A stretch of DNA of 57,013 bases from Pleurotus ostreatus/Saccharomyces cerevisiae fusant (lineage: Eukaryota > Opisthokonta), in NCBI GenBank assembly GCA_024196135.1, contig JAMQCK010000127.1:424-57436 (forward strand), written 5' to 3'. The notes beneath the pieces were generated by a model that was not told where the DNA came from, ran no database searches, and saw only the letters and a list, made by a program, of their open reading frames with translations. Every line of letters starts with the position of its first letter. Position 1 is the first letter of the stretch. The position numbers and the translations under genes were made by a program. Below are positions 27,406 through 37,934 of this stretch, piece after piece.

Positions 27406-30076
27406 CTAGGCATCAAAGTGCCGTCCACGCTTGGGGTCGGCGCGCCGCTTCGCAATTGCTTTGCGGACCTGAGGGAGAAAGTTGTCAGCAATTTCGCTTG
27501 GTTGAGGGGATCATCAAGAGTTGAGACGACCAGCCACGCAGATATAGACACCTGCCTCCCCTCACACAGCCAAATGAAGACTTTGCAGTACTCGAACTCA
27601 CCTTCCGCTCCGGCCTGACCACAATGACCGGCACCGGCGAGTGCGACAGGCAGTACTTGCTCACGCTCCCGACCCCCATCGACGACCCGCCGAGCGCGTT
27701 GGTCCACGTGCGTCTGCAAAGAAGGTTAGCACTCTTGAATCGCCTGACCTCGCTCATTGCCCTGGGGTTTGCATCGCCCCGTCCTTGCACCGCTCCAACA
27801 GGCCACTGGTTCATGTTTTGATAGCCCCTCCCAACACCGCTATCTCGTTCTTCCACCACACCATACATTCACCGCCCGCATCCCATCCCCGCTATCCTTC
27901 CACCACAGCGCCATCCTTCCCCCGCACCATTTCCACGACCAATGAAAGAACAGACACTCACTTCCCCCTCGTGCCCACGACTACCGAGTCCGGGCGATAG
28001 AGCGCGATAAGCCGGTCGAGCGTGCTCGTGATCGAGCGCGTGGGCACGTATTCGAGGATGAGGGAGAGCTGAGGGGAGGGGTCAGCATATCTGAAAGGAG
28101 GACGTCCGATGAATATATCGGCCTGCACTGTGATGTCCGGGTCGTATATGCATGCACTGTAGATGTACTTCGCAGGCCCGGAATGTAGATTTCGCTCCAG
28201 AACGTAGATAACAGCGCTCACCTTCCTTCCCTCATCATACTCCACGCTCTTCGCCTGGATCTCCATCATGAGCTGCCGCGCCTCCTCGCGCACCTCGTCG
28301 TGGTCTTTCTCTGTTGCGGGGGGTTGGGTAAGTATATCTGCTGCGCCCAGACAAGGAACGGCTGCTCTGCCCCCGGGCAAAAGTCACAACTCTACGCCCG
28401 GACAAGGAACGATAACTCTGCGCCCAGATAACGAGCGACAACTACGTCCAGACAAGAATCGAAAACTCACCCAACACCTCCTCCTCCACGCCCCTGCACA
28501 CGATCAGCTCGTCCCCATCCTGCGCGAGGGTCTGGGGTCATCGTCAGTATGTTGTCGCACAGCTTGCATCCGGTGTTCAGTGTCACGGATAAGCGGTCTA
28601 CTGTTGCTCGCGATCGGCGAGATTACTGGAGACAAAACGACATTCAAGGCGACGGCAGACACCAAACACCACGCGACGCGGCGATGGAGAAAGGCAAACT
28701 CACCTCCAAGCTCCATTCCAACGCCTCCCTCCCGCTCTCATCCGCGCTCGCCGCGCAGAGGAAGACGCGCGTGGACCGGGTGCGGGTATAGCTAGGTGTG
28801 CAGTCAGTGAGGTGTTCGACTTGTGCGTACGCAAGCTCAGCAATGCATCATGCGCGAACGACACAACGCAACAATTGAGCCGGGCGAGGTAGACAACAAA
28901 CAGAAAGAAGATAAGATCCAACTGACCCCTCACTCTTCACGCTCAGCGTGAACGAGAACATCGACGCGGCCGGGTTCTCGAAGGTGTCGAAGGATACTTT
29001 GGGCGAGAAGCTCGGCAGCGCGATTGGCGTGTGGAGGCCGCTGTGGGGCCCGGGCGTTCTGTAAGGTCATTAGCAACCGGTCGTTGAGCAAGGGTGAGGA
29101 AGGGCGATGAGACAGGAGGCGCGATGGGGGGAGCACGCGTTGGGTGCGACGAGAACCGTGAAGCCGAAGCTGAAGAAACAGAGGCAGAACAAGGTACTCA
29201 CCCAGGCGTCAGCCCACCATACGCGGACCCGCTTCCCGGCGTCAATCCCCCGGGGGTGCTAAATGTCGGCGTCGGCAAGTTGGAAAGCGTTCCCGGAGCG
29301 TGGTGGTGCGGGTTGTGACTGGAAGGGAGGGTCAGCTTCGGTGATAGGATGTAGGGAGGTGCGATGGACGGAGAATGTGCGTTGACTGGATTGATGCTTG
29401 GCATCGGACTGCGGTGCCAGTGGAGCAATAGCGCGTTCGAAGAAGAGAGACAGGGTGTACGAAAGAGAGACGGAAACTCACCCACTCAACCCCAATCCGC
29501 TCGACGAGTGTGCGATTCCTGCATGATACGTGCCAAGGGTCGACGTGGAAGCGCCTGAGAGGACATGAGCGAATGCATGTCAGGGTTTAGGTACGCCAAG
29601 AACGGTGCCCTTCCGGCCAAGGAGGGGGATGCGAAGGAAGTGAATGAAGGGGCGATCGAATAAGGGTATACAGTGCGATCAAGTACGTATACTCACCCGG
29701 TAGTGTAGCATGAGCGCCCTCCGGTGAGCTTGGCAGCGGTACGCGCGAGATCATGGGTGAGTCGGAGGGTGATGTTGGAGATGGAGGGCGGGAGGGTGTA
29801 TGCTGGGGAGTTATCGTTAACGCGCTGGCTCTATCGTTCATGCATCCCCGCTCGTCCGTGAACAAGATCGTAGTGTGTAGAGGAGAAATAGAGTTGGTGT
29901 TGAGACGAGGATACGGGGGATACAAAAGGAAGGCAGGTTCGGAGCAAGGGCGTAGCGAACTGATAGATGAAGGGTAAAGGGTACAAGGATGTGCGCCTCA
30001 CCTGGCTCGGCGGTTGGCTTGGTGTATACTGGCTCGAGGGACGCGAGGCCGAGTGCTTGAGAGCAGAGCGCATCAT
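27406..30076 (-). CDS. Universal stress protein (UspA fold) with long disordered N-terminal extension
   Basis: Eleven exons: 30076-30002, 29802-29697, 29554-29482, 29318-29202, 29058-28927, 28791-28704, 28531-28471, 28310-28222, 28068-27962, 27713-27602 and 27468-27406, giving 340 residues. Residues 1-165 are Ser/Pro/Thr/Gly-rich with no fold visible (for example SNLPTPTFSTPGGLTPG). From about residue 170 a single UspA domain follows: STRVFLCAASADESGREALEW, here split as STRVFLCAAS and ADESGREALEW; DELIVCRG; DSVVVGTRGK; and GVGSVSKYCLSHSPVPVIVV. The Gly-rich nucleotide-binding signature (VVGxRG, then a GSVSxYCL-type segment) is kept, so ATP binding is plausible. The tail is basic (KAIAKRRADPKRGRH). 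Fungal Usp proteins with such N-terminal extensions are known, but their targets are not. Both first ATG codons are possible starts; the upstream one is given. Confidence 0.88.
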
Positions 30077-30579
30077 GGTTGTATGAGGATGTGTACGCGT
30101 CGTGGTGAGATCGTTCAACTTGACCCTGATGCGGGGAGGCCGGCGATAGCTGGAGCGCGCTCGGTTGGCGGGCGGGGGTGATTGCTCGCGTTTGAGGTAC
30201 GTCCGGTAGACGATAGTCGTATCAGACACCAGCAGGAGGGGTAGCAAGCGGTCTCAGTGAGAAGGAGGAGGAAGACAAGCGCCCAAGACCACGAGTGGCG
30301 GAATCAAGCTGGACTGATGCCAGCCCACAGCGCCCGACGGTGGGAACCGGGTGAACGGGCCGGGCGTGCGCGGGGGCGGGGTGGCGGTGCTGGCCGGGGG
30401 TGGCGTCGGCCGCAACCCCGACCTTTGCTATGCTCCAAATTCCAATGTTACTTCGTTGTGGGCTTGACTCTAGCTTCAGCTGTCCTCTACGCTTACACGG
30501 ACGCTCGTCCGGCCACCTGTCGTGCTCCCTGATAATCCTGCCTAGTTCACTAGGACCCAAGCACAAGCAGCCTACAGTA
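30077..30579. other. Intergenic, promoter of the stress-protein gene
   Basis: GC-rich (G runs around 30370-30410). No gene recognised. Confidence 0.5.
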
Positions 30580-32548
30580 CTAATCGTAACCTATCGCCTG
30601 CTCGCGCTCCAACGTCGAAAGCGCCTTTCGTACCTCTAACCACCGGCCCACCGCCCAGTCCCTGGTCTCTGCATCATCCCAGAACCCATCGCGCCACCTT
30701 TTATACATGCCCTCCCTCGGCGGCTGCGACGCGATGCTGCACCCCCGTACAAAGACGCGCCGAAGGTAACGCGCGATAGCCATCGGATCCGAGAGCTTCG
30801 ACTCTGCGAAGTACATCCGTACGTGCCCCTGCACGCGAGGCTTCTCACTCCCATCGCCAGACAAGTCGAGTGCAGGTATCTCTGACGCATCCAACCGAAT
30901 GCACAAGCCGCGCAGCAGCGGGCAATAATGTGCGAAAGCGGGAAGCACACCAAGCGTCGTGCGCACATTGCGCGTCTCGACGTCGAGGTAGTCCCGGTTG
31001 TCGATCGCGTGCGTATCGAGGACGAGATATTCGAGCTGGGGCAGCGCCCGCGCGAGCTCGATAAAATCTGCGTCTGCGATATCAAGCCAGCAGTCGATTC
31101 CCAGATACGACAGGTTGGGGTACGTTCGGGCGAGTCGCAGGACGTGCGCGGCGGGCACCGGTCCCCACGGGAGCTCGATATCGCAGTCGTGGTAGTAGAG
31201 GAGCTGTCGGAGGTGTGCAGGGACGAACGCCTGCGCGAGAAGCTCGAGATCTCTGCCGCGGACGTCCAGACCATAATCGGACTCCTCTTCGTAGCATTGG
31301 GCGTCGAAGGCGGTGACCTTCAAAGGGGTCTGAACGACGTTGAAGAACCTGGATAGCACCGCGGGGCTCTCCATATCGAGCTTGATGTGCCGCATGGCGT
31401 TTGGAAAATGCAGCGAGGGCGAGGAAGGCGCCATCGCGTTGACCGGTGTCCTGCCAAATGTATCGAGTGGCGTCTTGGAAAGGGCGTCCACCTCACGAAT
31501 GAAATTGTCACCAACGAGGAATTGCAGCGAGTGCAGTGCTGGCAACTGGGTAGCGCAGTCAATCGTCTCTATGCAGAGGTCGGCAGTGGTGAGAGCTTCC
31601 AAAGCCCGTAGTCGGCGCAGTAACTCGGGAGGTGGATGTGGCATAGCGCGATCCCTGTCCCTCCCTCCTAAGCCCGCACCCCCGCTCCAACACAAAGTCG
31701 TAAGGTTAGGGCAGAGACCCGGAAGGTCCTGCACCAGCCACTCCGCGTCCTTTGACATCCTTATCGAGAGGGACGTGATGGACGGGGAGAGCAATACGGG
31801 GAAGAGCGCGAGCAATTTCGGCTCGAACATGATGCAGTCAAGGGTCCGGAGGCGGGGGAAGAGTGTGCGCGCCGGCGTTGCTGAAGACGGCTGATCGGTC
31901 GCTGGCGAAGACCACAGTCTTGCTGGTGTCCCGTGCTCTCCGTTTTCGGGAGACCTCTTCGCTTGCGCCGATATTCTCTCTGCGCCCGCGCCGGCCGTCA
32001 TCCAGCCCGCATAGCTCGAAATCCTCTCGAAAGCACCGACGTCAATATCCAGGTCGTAGTAATTGTCCTGAAGGCCATCCGCCGGGGCTGGATGGAACCC
32101 GGAAGTGCCTCCGTTAGGTTTGTAGAGGTTGAGCTTGGTGATCCGCGATGCATAGGAATGCATCCTGGCCCATCCTTCGGGCCTTATGGGGTTGTCAGTA
32201 ACCTGTCGTTGTGCATGTAAGTATGAGTGTCCGTTTTAGGATACATAAGAACAAGAGTTTCGACCTCCGCTTGCGGAACGTAACGAGGTATTGAAGAAGA
32301 TGGAGATGGAGGGGCAGACATACCAGTCGCAAATCCCAAGGATGTATTTCCCGGATGCGGTGCTGCGGCAGAGTCTTCAGAAGATAGACCAAACTATCTT
32401 GCCACTGCCATAGCGCGTCCAACGCGACGTCGCAGATGAGGGTGTTGGTTGCTGCGAAGGCGGCCAGGGATCCGTAAGCCTGAGAACGCTGAAGCTCAGC
32501 GCAGATGAGGATGACTATCTCCGGTAGGTCGAGGCATCTCAGAGACAT
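30580..32548 (-). CDS. F-box/LRR-like protein, copy 1
   Basis: Agaricomycete-type F-box protein, expected to act as an SCF ubiquitin-ligase substrate adaptor. Exons 32548-32324 and 32202-30580 give 615 residues. The F-box-like N-terminus (LRCLDLPEIVILICAEL, then SLAAFAATNTLICDVALDALW) is followed by irregular leucine-rich repeats, including YPNLSYLGIDCW and LPQLEYLVLDTHA. The C-terminus is a conserved block: ASQPPREGMYKRWRDGFW. It is clearly paralogous over its whole length to the gene at 36128-37843, with an extra segment of about 45 residues (GWMTAGAG... to ...SSATPA) that the paralogue lacks. The paralogue also lacks the intron. Diverges from the zinc-cluster gene at 32997. Substrate unknown. 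Confidence 0.85.
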
Positions 32549-32996
32549 TGTTTCGGATAGACTAGCGTAGGAGGAAAAGTGCGGTTAGCCGACGAGAGGA
32601 CGGTGATGGTGGAAGGCAGCAAGCGACGCGGATGCGTGACAAGTGACAGTGACTCTGGCGCCCAAATTACGGGAAATGCCGAATATGAACTTTCTTCTCG
32701 ACTCCCATCCCGGCTCGTGCTTGGCGCCTGTCGAGTGGATGGCTCATTCGCGAATCTAGTCTTGTTTCAACCGATTGCACTGCTTACTTGCTCTCAATAA
32801 ATGGCCTCGTGTGGGAAGCTCTCACGCGTCGTGCTTCCTGATTACACGCGATAATCACGTTGGCCTGTCTGCTGGGATCTAAACGTAAGCTCTCCGCACT
32901 CTGCTCTCTACCTTCGTCGTGTACAAAAGCCCAAGGTACGTCTGTCTCCCTCATTGCGCTACATAGTCTGCAGCTTCGTCCTCATATAGTGAACCA
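32549..32996. promoter_or_regulatory. Divergent promoter region, F-box copy 1 / zinc-cluster copy 1
   Basis: 448 nt between two divergent start codons. The mirror-image pair at 35661-36127 has a spacer of nearly the same length (467 nt). No motif could be named. Confidence 0.5.
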
Positions 32997-34360
32997 ATGG
33001 GACGCTTATCGCAAGAAGAACGGCTCCTTCTCGACGCCCTCATCAAGGAGAACGGCGCGGACAAGGTCAAGGATTACATCTCCCGCGTAAGTAGCCCGAC
33101 CTGAGAACTTTTTTACACTCGAGATGACGTTTTGAATAACCTTTGGCCCCATCCTAGACTTTCACGCCCACCGTCATCAAGATACGGCGCATCACGCCCG
33201 AGAATGCGCACGAATGGATGGACCTGCGCGCGTTTGCAGCTTGGCTAGTAGATGACTGCCAGCAGCGGCTGCGCGGATCCACGCCTCCTCGGGATACAGC
33301 GCCCCCCGTCATGGAGCAGCAGCGGCCTCCTGATGTGCAGCAGCCGCGCCCCACTGAGTTGCAGCAACCGCGTAACCCTGAGGTGCATCAGCCACGGCCC
33401 TCGGTCGATGAGGTGCGCGGATCGACGCCTCCTCGGGTCCCTGCGCCTCCCGACGTGGAGCAGCAGCGGCCTCCCGATGTGCAGCAACCGCGTACCCCTG
33501 AGGTGCAGCAGCCACGGCCCTCTGTCGAACAGGTGCGACAGCCGCGACCTACGGAGGTACAGAGCACCGCAAGTCCGCCGTTCCCGCCACCTTCCACGAG
33601 CAGACCATTGCAGAAGCGTGTCCGGCTCTTGGACCTCGAAGATGCAGCGGCACATCCAGATAGTGACGATCCGCTAGCGACTGGGCCATCCGACGCGCGA
33701 AACGTATGTTTTAATTCTATTATCATTGGGAGTCGGCAAATTGATGCCATTCGACAGCGCAAGCGACGGCACACGAGCTTCTCTGACGAAGTGGGCTCGG
33801 CGCAAGCGTCGGGCTCCAATCGTATTGTAGGACTCTCGCCGTTCACCGGCCATTCAGGCTCTTCTCAAGACACTGACAGACCGTTCGACGTGGTACGTCA
33901 TCGACCGCCTTTGTATCTTCAGCTCACTGACGCTCACGACCGTTCCAGCCCTGCTCATACTGCAAGGAGCGCGGGATTCCCTGCATGCCCCAGAAGGACG
34001 TCTATCGCGCTATGGCCTGTCTCCAGTGCAGCTACGTGCGCGTCCACTGCTCGCACGTCCCTCCCTCTCGTAGCGGAAAGCCGGCAAACAGGTATTTTTT
34101 CTGCCCTCTGCTATATCGGGCGGCTGACTGATGGCATGGAATGCAGGCTCCCGCCAGCGAACGCAAGCAATGTGAGAGGCGAAAGTGCCCTCCGCCGCTT
34201 TATGGCGGAGATGGTACGTCCGGACAGTAGAAGGAAAACCCGTCAGAGCGATGAAGGGCGTGAAAAGGTCGTCAGCTCGGGCCCTTGGCTCTCGAATATG
34301 GGTGACAGTCGGAAGATCAAGATTAACGGTAAAGTAGTTGATATCGCAAAAAAAGGCTAA
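32997..34360 (+). CDS. Protein with C-terminal Cys6 zinc-cluster-like domain, copy 1
   Basis: Exons 32997-33086, 33158-33703, 33758-33892, 33949-34091 and 34147-34360 give 375 residues. The N-terminal about 65 residues (MGRLSQEERLLLDALIKENG, then TVIKIRRITPENAHEWMDL) are conserved in the copy at 34682-35660. The middle is Pro/Gln/Arg-rich with two tandem units of about 47 residues. Near residues 258-290 is Cys-x2-Cys-x6-Cys-x11-Cys-x2-Cys-x6-Cys (PCSYCKERGIPC, ACLQCSYVRVHC), which fits the Zn2Cys6 spacing. The basic linker expected in classical Gal4-type clusters is weak, and the domain sits late in the protein. DNA binding is therefore possible, not shown. The 54-nt intron 33704-33757 is open and in frame, so it could be retained. 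Confidence 0.78.
33277..33540. repeat. Tandem coding repeat of about 141 bp in zinc-cluster copy 1
   Basis: Two imperfect units, each encoding RGSTPPR, then APP, then EQQRPPDVQQPR, then QPRPSV. The second unit is truncated at its end. The copy-2 gene lacks this array. Confidence 0.8.
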
Positions 34361-34681
34361 CTCGTGCTGATATGGTTGGTGAGTGTGCTCTTGTGATACA
34401 CTGCGTTCGCTCTTACTGATTTCTTGCAAATAGAGCGGCGGTGTGATTTGGAGGCTATCTTCGTATGCAAGGTTCGGCTCGAGCTCCCTAGGCTCAACTT
34501 CAGGCTCATGACTCTTGTATATACTCTGTTACAATAGTTCTGTATCAACACCGCACAAATACTCCGTTTCCATAAACGAAAGGCGCGTCTTTGGCCAAGG
34601 TGTCATCAAAGGGATTGCGCGTACGTAGGCCGGACACTGTCCTTCTTGTCCCTCTCCTTAGCACCTGCAGGCTGTGCAAGA
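34361..34681. other. Centre of the inverted duplication
   Basis: About 320 nt between the convergent stop codons of the two zinc-cluster genes. No gene recognised. Confidence 0.5.
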
Positions 34682-35660
34682 CTAGACGGTGTCTCTGTCT
34701 AGTAAATCCCGAAGCATATTTCGGTTGCGCTCGATATTCGCTCTGGAAATTCCAGTCACATGCGTAGCGTTTGGAGTAAATGGCTACCCTACCTCTTCTG
34801 ACGGTTGTATTCCACGAGGGAGCATTTTATCTTGCCGTCGTAGCATCGCTGGCATACGGCCGCTGAGCGGGATGTGAACTGTCGGGGCACACATGGCACG
34901 CCACGATCCCTGCAGTTCACGCACGCCTGAAGTTTTGCTTCAGTTCTGTGGTCGCTGATCAACTGACGTGCATTACCTTGCCCGAGCTACGAGACCGATT
35001 TCGCTGCGCAGAGACCGGCACTGCCCTCGGGCGTTCCTCTATTTCCGTCTCTGACTCTGAATCGTCGGGCCCAGACACCATCACTCGCCGCCGCTTTGTC
35101 TGTCGTGCTCGTCAGAACGACTGTTCAAGGAAAATTGGGGATGCAATACACCTCTGGCCCTTTACGGGTCTGGGGATTCGTCCGAGATGTCTGTTCCCCC
35201 TCGTCTGTTTGAGGCCGCTCTCCGTGCCTCCTGGGTTCCGCTGCACGTCCGGCGTGCGAAGGCCTGCGTTGCGACGGAGGCGGCGAAGGCTGTTGTTCTG
35301 TACGCTCGTTGCTTGCCGCTTCTGGCGCTGCCCGCCGTCCTTGTGGCGGCTCGGGGTCATCAGGAGTTGGTGATTCGCGTAGCTGCCTCTGGCAGTCATT
35401 GGCCAGCCAAACTGCAAACGCCTCGAGGTCGATCCATTCAGGCGCTCTTTCGGGAGTGATACGACGGATCTTGATGAGGGTGGGTGGGAAAGTCTACAGA
35501 GAACGAGAGTCGGTCAACGACCAACGAAGGATAGTTAAGTCAGAATAGTAAAGTGAGTGGTCTCGCTCACTTCTGAGATATATTCCTTGAGTTTGTTGAT
35601 CCCGTTTTCCCTGATGAGTGCGTCAAGGGAGGCTCGGTCCTCTTGCGATAGGCGTCCCAT
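34682..35660 (-). CDS. Protein with C-terminal Cys6 zinc-cluster-like domain, copy 2
   Basis: Exons 35660-35571, 35493-35152, 35099-34977, 34926-34793 and 34742-34682 give 249 residues. It has the same five-exon plan as copy 1, and the first exons are both 90 nt. The N-terminus MGRLSQEDRASLDALIRENG and TFPPTLIKIRRITPERAPEW match copy 1. The Cys cluster is C-x2-C-x6-C-x12-C-x2-C-x6-C (ACVNCRDRGVPC, VCQRCYDGKIKC) near residues 186-220. The Pro/Gln tandem repeat and most of the C-terminal extension of copy 1 are missing. A basic stretch (TKRRRV) precedes the cluster. No stop codon or frameshift is needed, so it is probably functional. Function unknown. Confidence 0.75.
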
Positions 35661-36127
35661 TAGTCTGTTTGAGGCTGACCACGGCGTGCTGCATGCAGAG
35701 CAAGTGGCGCAAAGTGTTAAGCGACAGAATGTATCTTGTGCTTCGGTAGACTACGATTGTGACGACGACAGAAGGCAGAGAGCGAAGAGATTACGTTTGG
35801 ATCGCAACAGATAGGCTAACGTGATGGTCGCGTGATATCAAGGAAGCATGGCCCCTGAAGTCTACACCAGGATACCGACAGACGATGTGCTTACAGTGAT
35901 TGCAGGAGTAGCGCAAAGTATCTGGGCATGAGAGAATTTTCTATACGCGAGCGAAAGGACCTGAACATGCTAATCAAAGATGATGCTCATTTTCGGCTTC
36001 TCCCGATCCGACTTTGGGGTTGTTTGGCAACGTCGCGCGTTATGCCGAACCGCTTGTTGATGTCCGACCCGCCTTGCCTCTGCACCCCATCAAGCACGCA
36101 TAATCTGCGCGAATCTGGACCCGGAAA
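35661..36127. promoter_or_regulatory. Divergent promoter region, zinc-cluster copy 2 / F-box copy 2
   Basis: 467 nt between divergent starts, mirroring 32549-32996. Confidence 0.5.
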
Positions 36128-37843
36128 ATGGCTCTGAGATGCCTGGATTTACCGGAGATCGTTGGCGACATCTGCGAAGAGCTACGGTGTTCTTACTCGT
36201 TTAGATCATTGGCCGCATTCGCGGGCACCGACCGCCTGGTATGCGAAGTTGCGCTAGATACACTATGGCGGGAACAGCGCAGCCTCGTCCCCATCCTGAA
36301 GATTCTGCCCCAGCATCGACTCGACGAGGTTTCGAGCCGGGAGCTGCGCCTTGTGCGTTCACTACTGGGTCTGGCGGCAAAGATGAGGCTGACCTCGTCA
36401 CTGCAGGTTATCAAGGACCCCATAACACCACAAGGATGGGCGCGCATGCAATACTATGCGTCTCGTGTAACTACACTGGATCTCCATCGGCGCAACGGAG
36501 GGGCCACTGAATCTCGTCGCTTCTGTTCTAACTATACTTTCTACGACGTGCAGATCGACGACAGTGCACTGAAAAGCATATCTGACCATGCGGAACCTCA
36601 CTGTATATTTCCCCGCCTTCTCCATCTCGATTGCTCCATGTTCAAGCTGAGATCTCTTGCGCTCATTCCAATGCTGTTCTCTCCGTCCATCACGTCTCTT
36701 GCGGCGAGGCTGTGGAATGGTGACTCTGTTGAATCAGAGTGGCTGTTGCGAGATCTACCGAGTATCTGCCCTGAATTGCGAAGCGTCACTGGCATGGGCT
36801 GCAAGGGCTCTCGACTGTTTCCTCCTCCCGAACTGCTGCGGCGCCTTCTCACCCTGGAAAGTCTGACAATGGCGCACCTTAGTATTGAAACCATTCAGTG
36901 CCTCGACAAACTCCCCTCGTTGCACTCACTGGAATTGCGCGTCACCCAGATGTTCATGAGCGAGGTCGATCGAGCGGCTCTGCTGTCGCCATCGTTGCAG
37001 ACACGGAATGCCATGCGCCACGTCAAGCTTGAGCTTGCAGACCCGGCTGGGCTTGAGAGGTTCTTCGCAGTCGTGCAGAAACCTCTCAGAGTAACAGCGT
37101 TCGACGCTGTGTGCTCCGAAATGGAGGATACAAACTTGGACATCGATGTTCGCCACCGTAACCTCGACCTCCTCGCGCAGGCCCTGGATTCAGCATGCTT
37201 GAAGCAGATCCTATACTACCACAACTGCGACATCGACATCTCGTGGGGCCCCGTCCCGGCCGCGCCCGTCCTGCAGCTCGCCCACCGGTATCCGAGCCTC
37301 TCGTACCTAGGCATCGACTGCTGGGTCGACGCATGCGACGCGGACCTCGAGGTGCTCGCACGAGCGCTGCCCCAGCTCGAGTACCTCATCCTGGACACGC
37401 ACGCCATGAACTGTCGCCTAGGGCTCGACGCCGAGACGCGCCAGGTGCGCACGACGCTCGCCGTGCTCCCCGCCATAGCACGCGCGTGTCCGAAGCTGTG
37501 CGGCCTGTGCATCCGCCTCGATGCCACGAGCGTCCCGGCGCTTGAGCCCGCCGTGGACGCAGATTCAGAAGGATTACACGTGCTGAAGCACGTCCGCATA
37601 CATTTCGCCAACTCGCCGCTAGAGGATCCGGCCGCGGTGGCTCAGTACCTTCGCCGCGTCTTCGCGCGGGGATGCAGCCTCGCCTCGCAGCCACCGGAGG
37701 AGGGGATGTACAAGAGATGGAAGGACAATTTCTGGAAGTGGGACGAGAGCCCCACGACTGCCATGGATTGGCCGACTGGACGGTGGTCGGAGGTGCGACT
37801 GGAGCTCATCAAGCTGGAGCGCGAGAGCGGTACATTGGTATGA
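36128..37843 (+). CDS. F-box/LRR-like protein, copy 2 (intronless)
   Basis: Single open frame of 571 residues, paralogous to 30580-32548. The F-box-like start is LRCLDLPEIVGDICEEL, SLAAFAGTDRLVCEVALDTLW. Leucine-rich stretches follow (LLTLESLTMAHLSIETIQCL), then YPSLSYLGIDCWVDACDADL and LPQLEYLILDTHA, and the conserved end ASQPPEEGMYKRWKDNFW. It lacks the copy-1 intron and the copy-1 insertion. Probably an SCF adaptor by family resemblance; substrate unknown. Its stop lies only 91 nt from the stop of the convergent membrane-protein gene. Confidence 0.88.
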   Translation: MALRCLDLPEIVGDICEELRCSYSFRSLAAFAGTDRLVCEVALDTLWREQRSLVPILKILPQHRLDEVSSRELRLVRSLLGLAAKMRLTSSLQVIKDPITPQGWARMQYYASRVTTLDLHRRNGGATESRRFCSNYTFYDVQIDDSALKSISDHAEPHCIFPRLLHLDCSMFKLRSLALIPMLFSPSITSLAARLWNGDSVESEWLLRDLPSICPELRSVTGMGCKGSRLFPPPELLRRLLTLESLTMAHLSIETIQCLDKLPSLHSLELRVTQMFMSEVDRAALLSPSLQTRNAMRHVKLELADPAGLERFFAVVQKPLRVTAFDAVCSEMEDTNLDIDVRHRNLDLLAQALDSACLKQILYYHNCDIDISWGPVPAAPVLQLAHRYPSLSYLGIDCWVDACDADLEVLARALPQLEYLILDTHAMNCRLGLDAETRQVRTTLAVLPAIARACPKLCGLCIRLDATSVPALEPAVDADSEGLHVLKHVRIHFANSPLEDPAAVAQYLRRVFARGCSLASQPPEEGMYKRWKDNFWKWDESPTTAMDWPTGRWSEVRLELIKLERESGTLV

Positions 37844-37934
37844 GTGCACATAGTACTCGTAAGATATTCAAACAACGTCACGCAAACAAGTAAGAGTACT
37901 ACAATGTTCCCGATTACTACAGCATGGTCCAATT

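Noticed and set aside
34682..35660. Zinc-cluster copy 2 considered as a frameshifted pseudogene
   Set aside because: A first reading suggested a phase clash at 34977. Recounting the bases showed all four introns join in frame.
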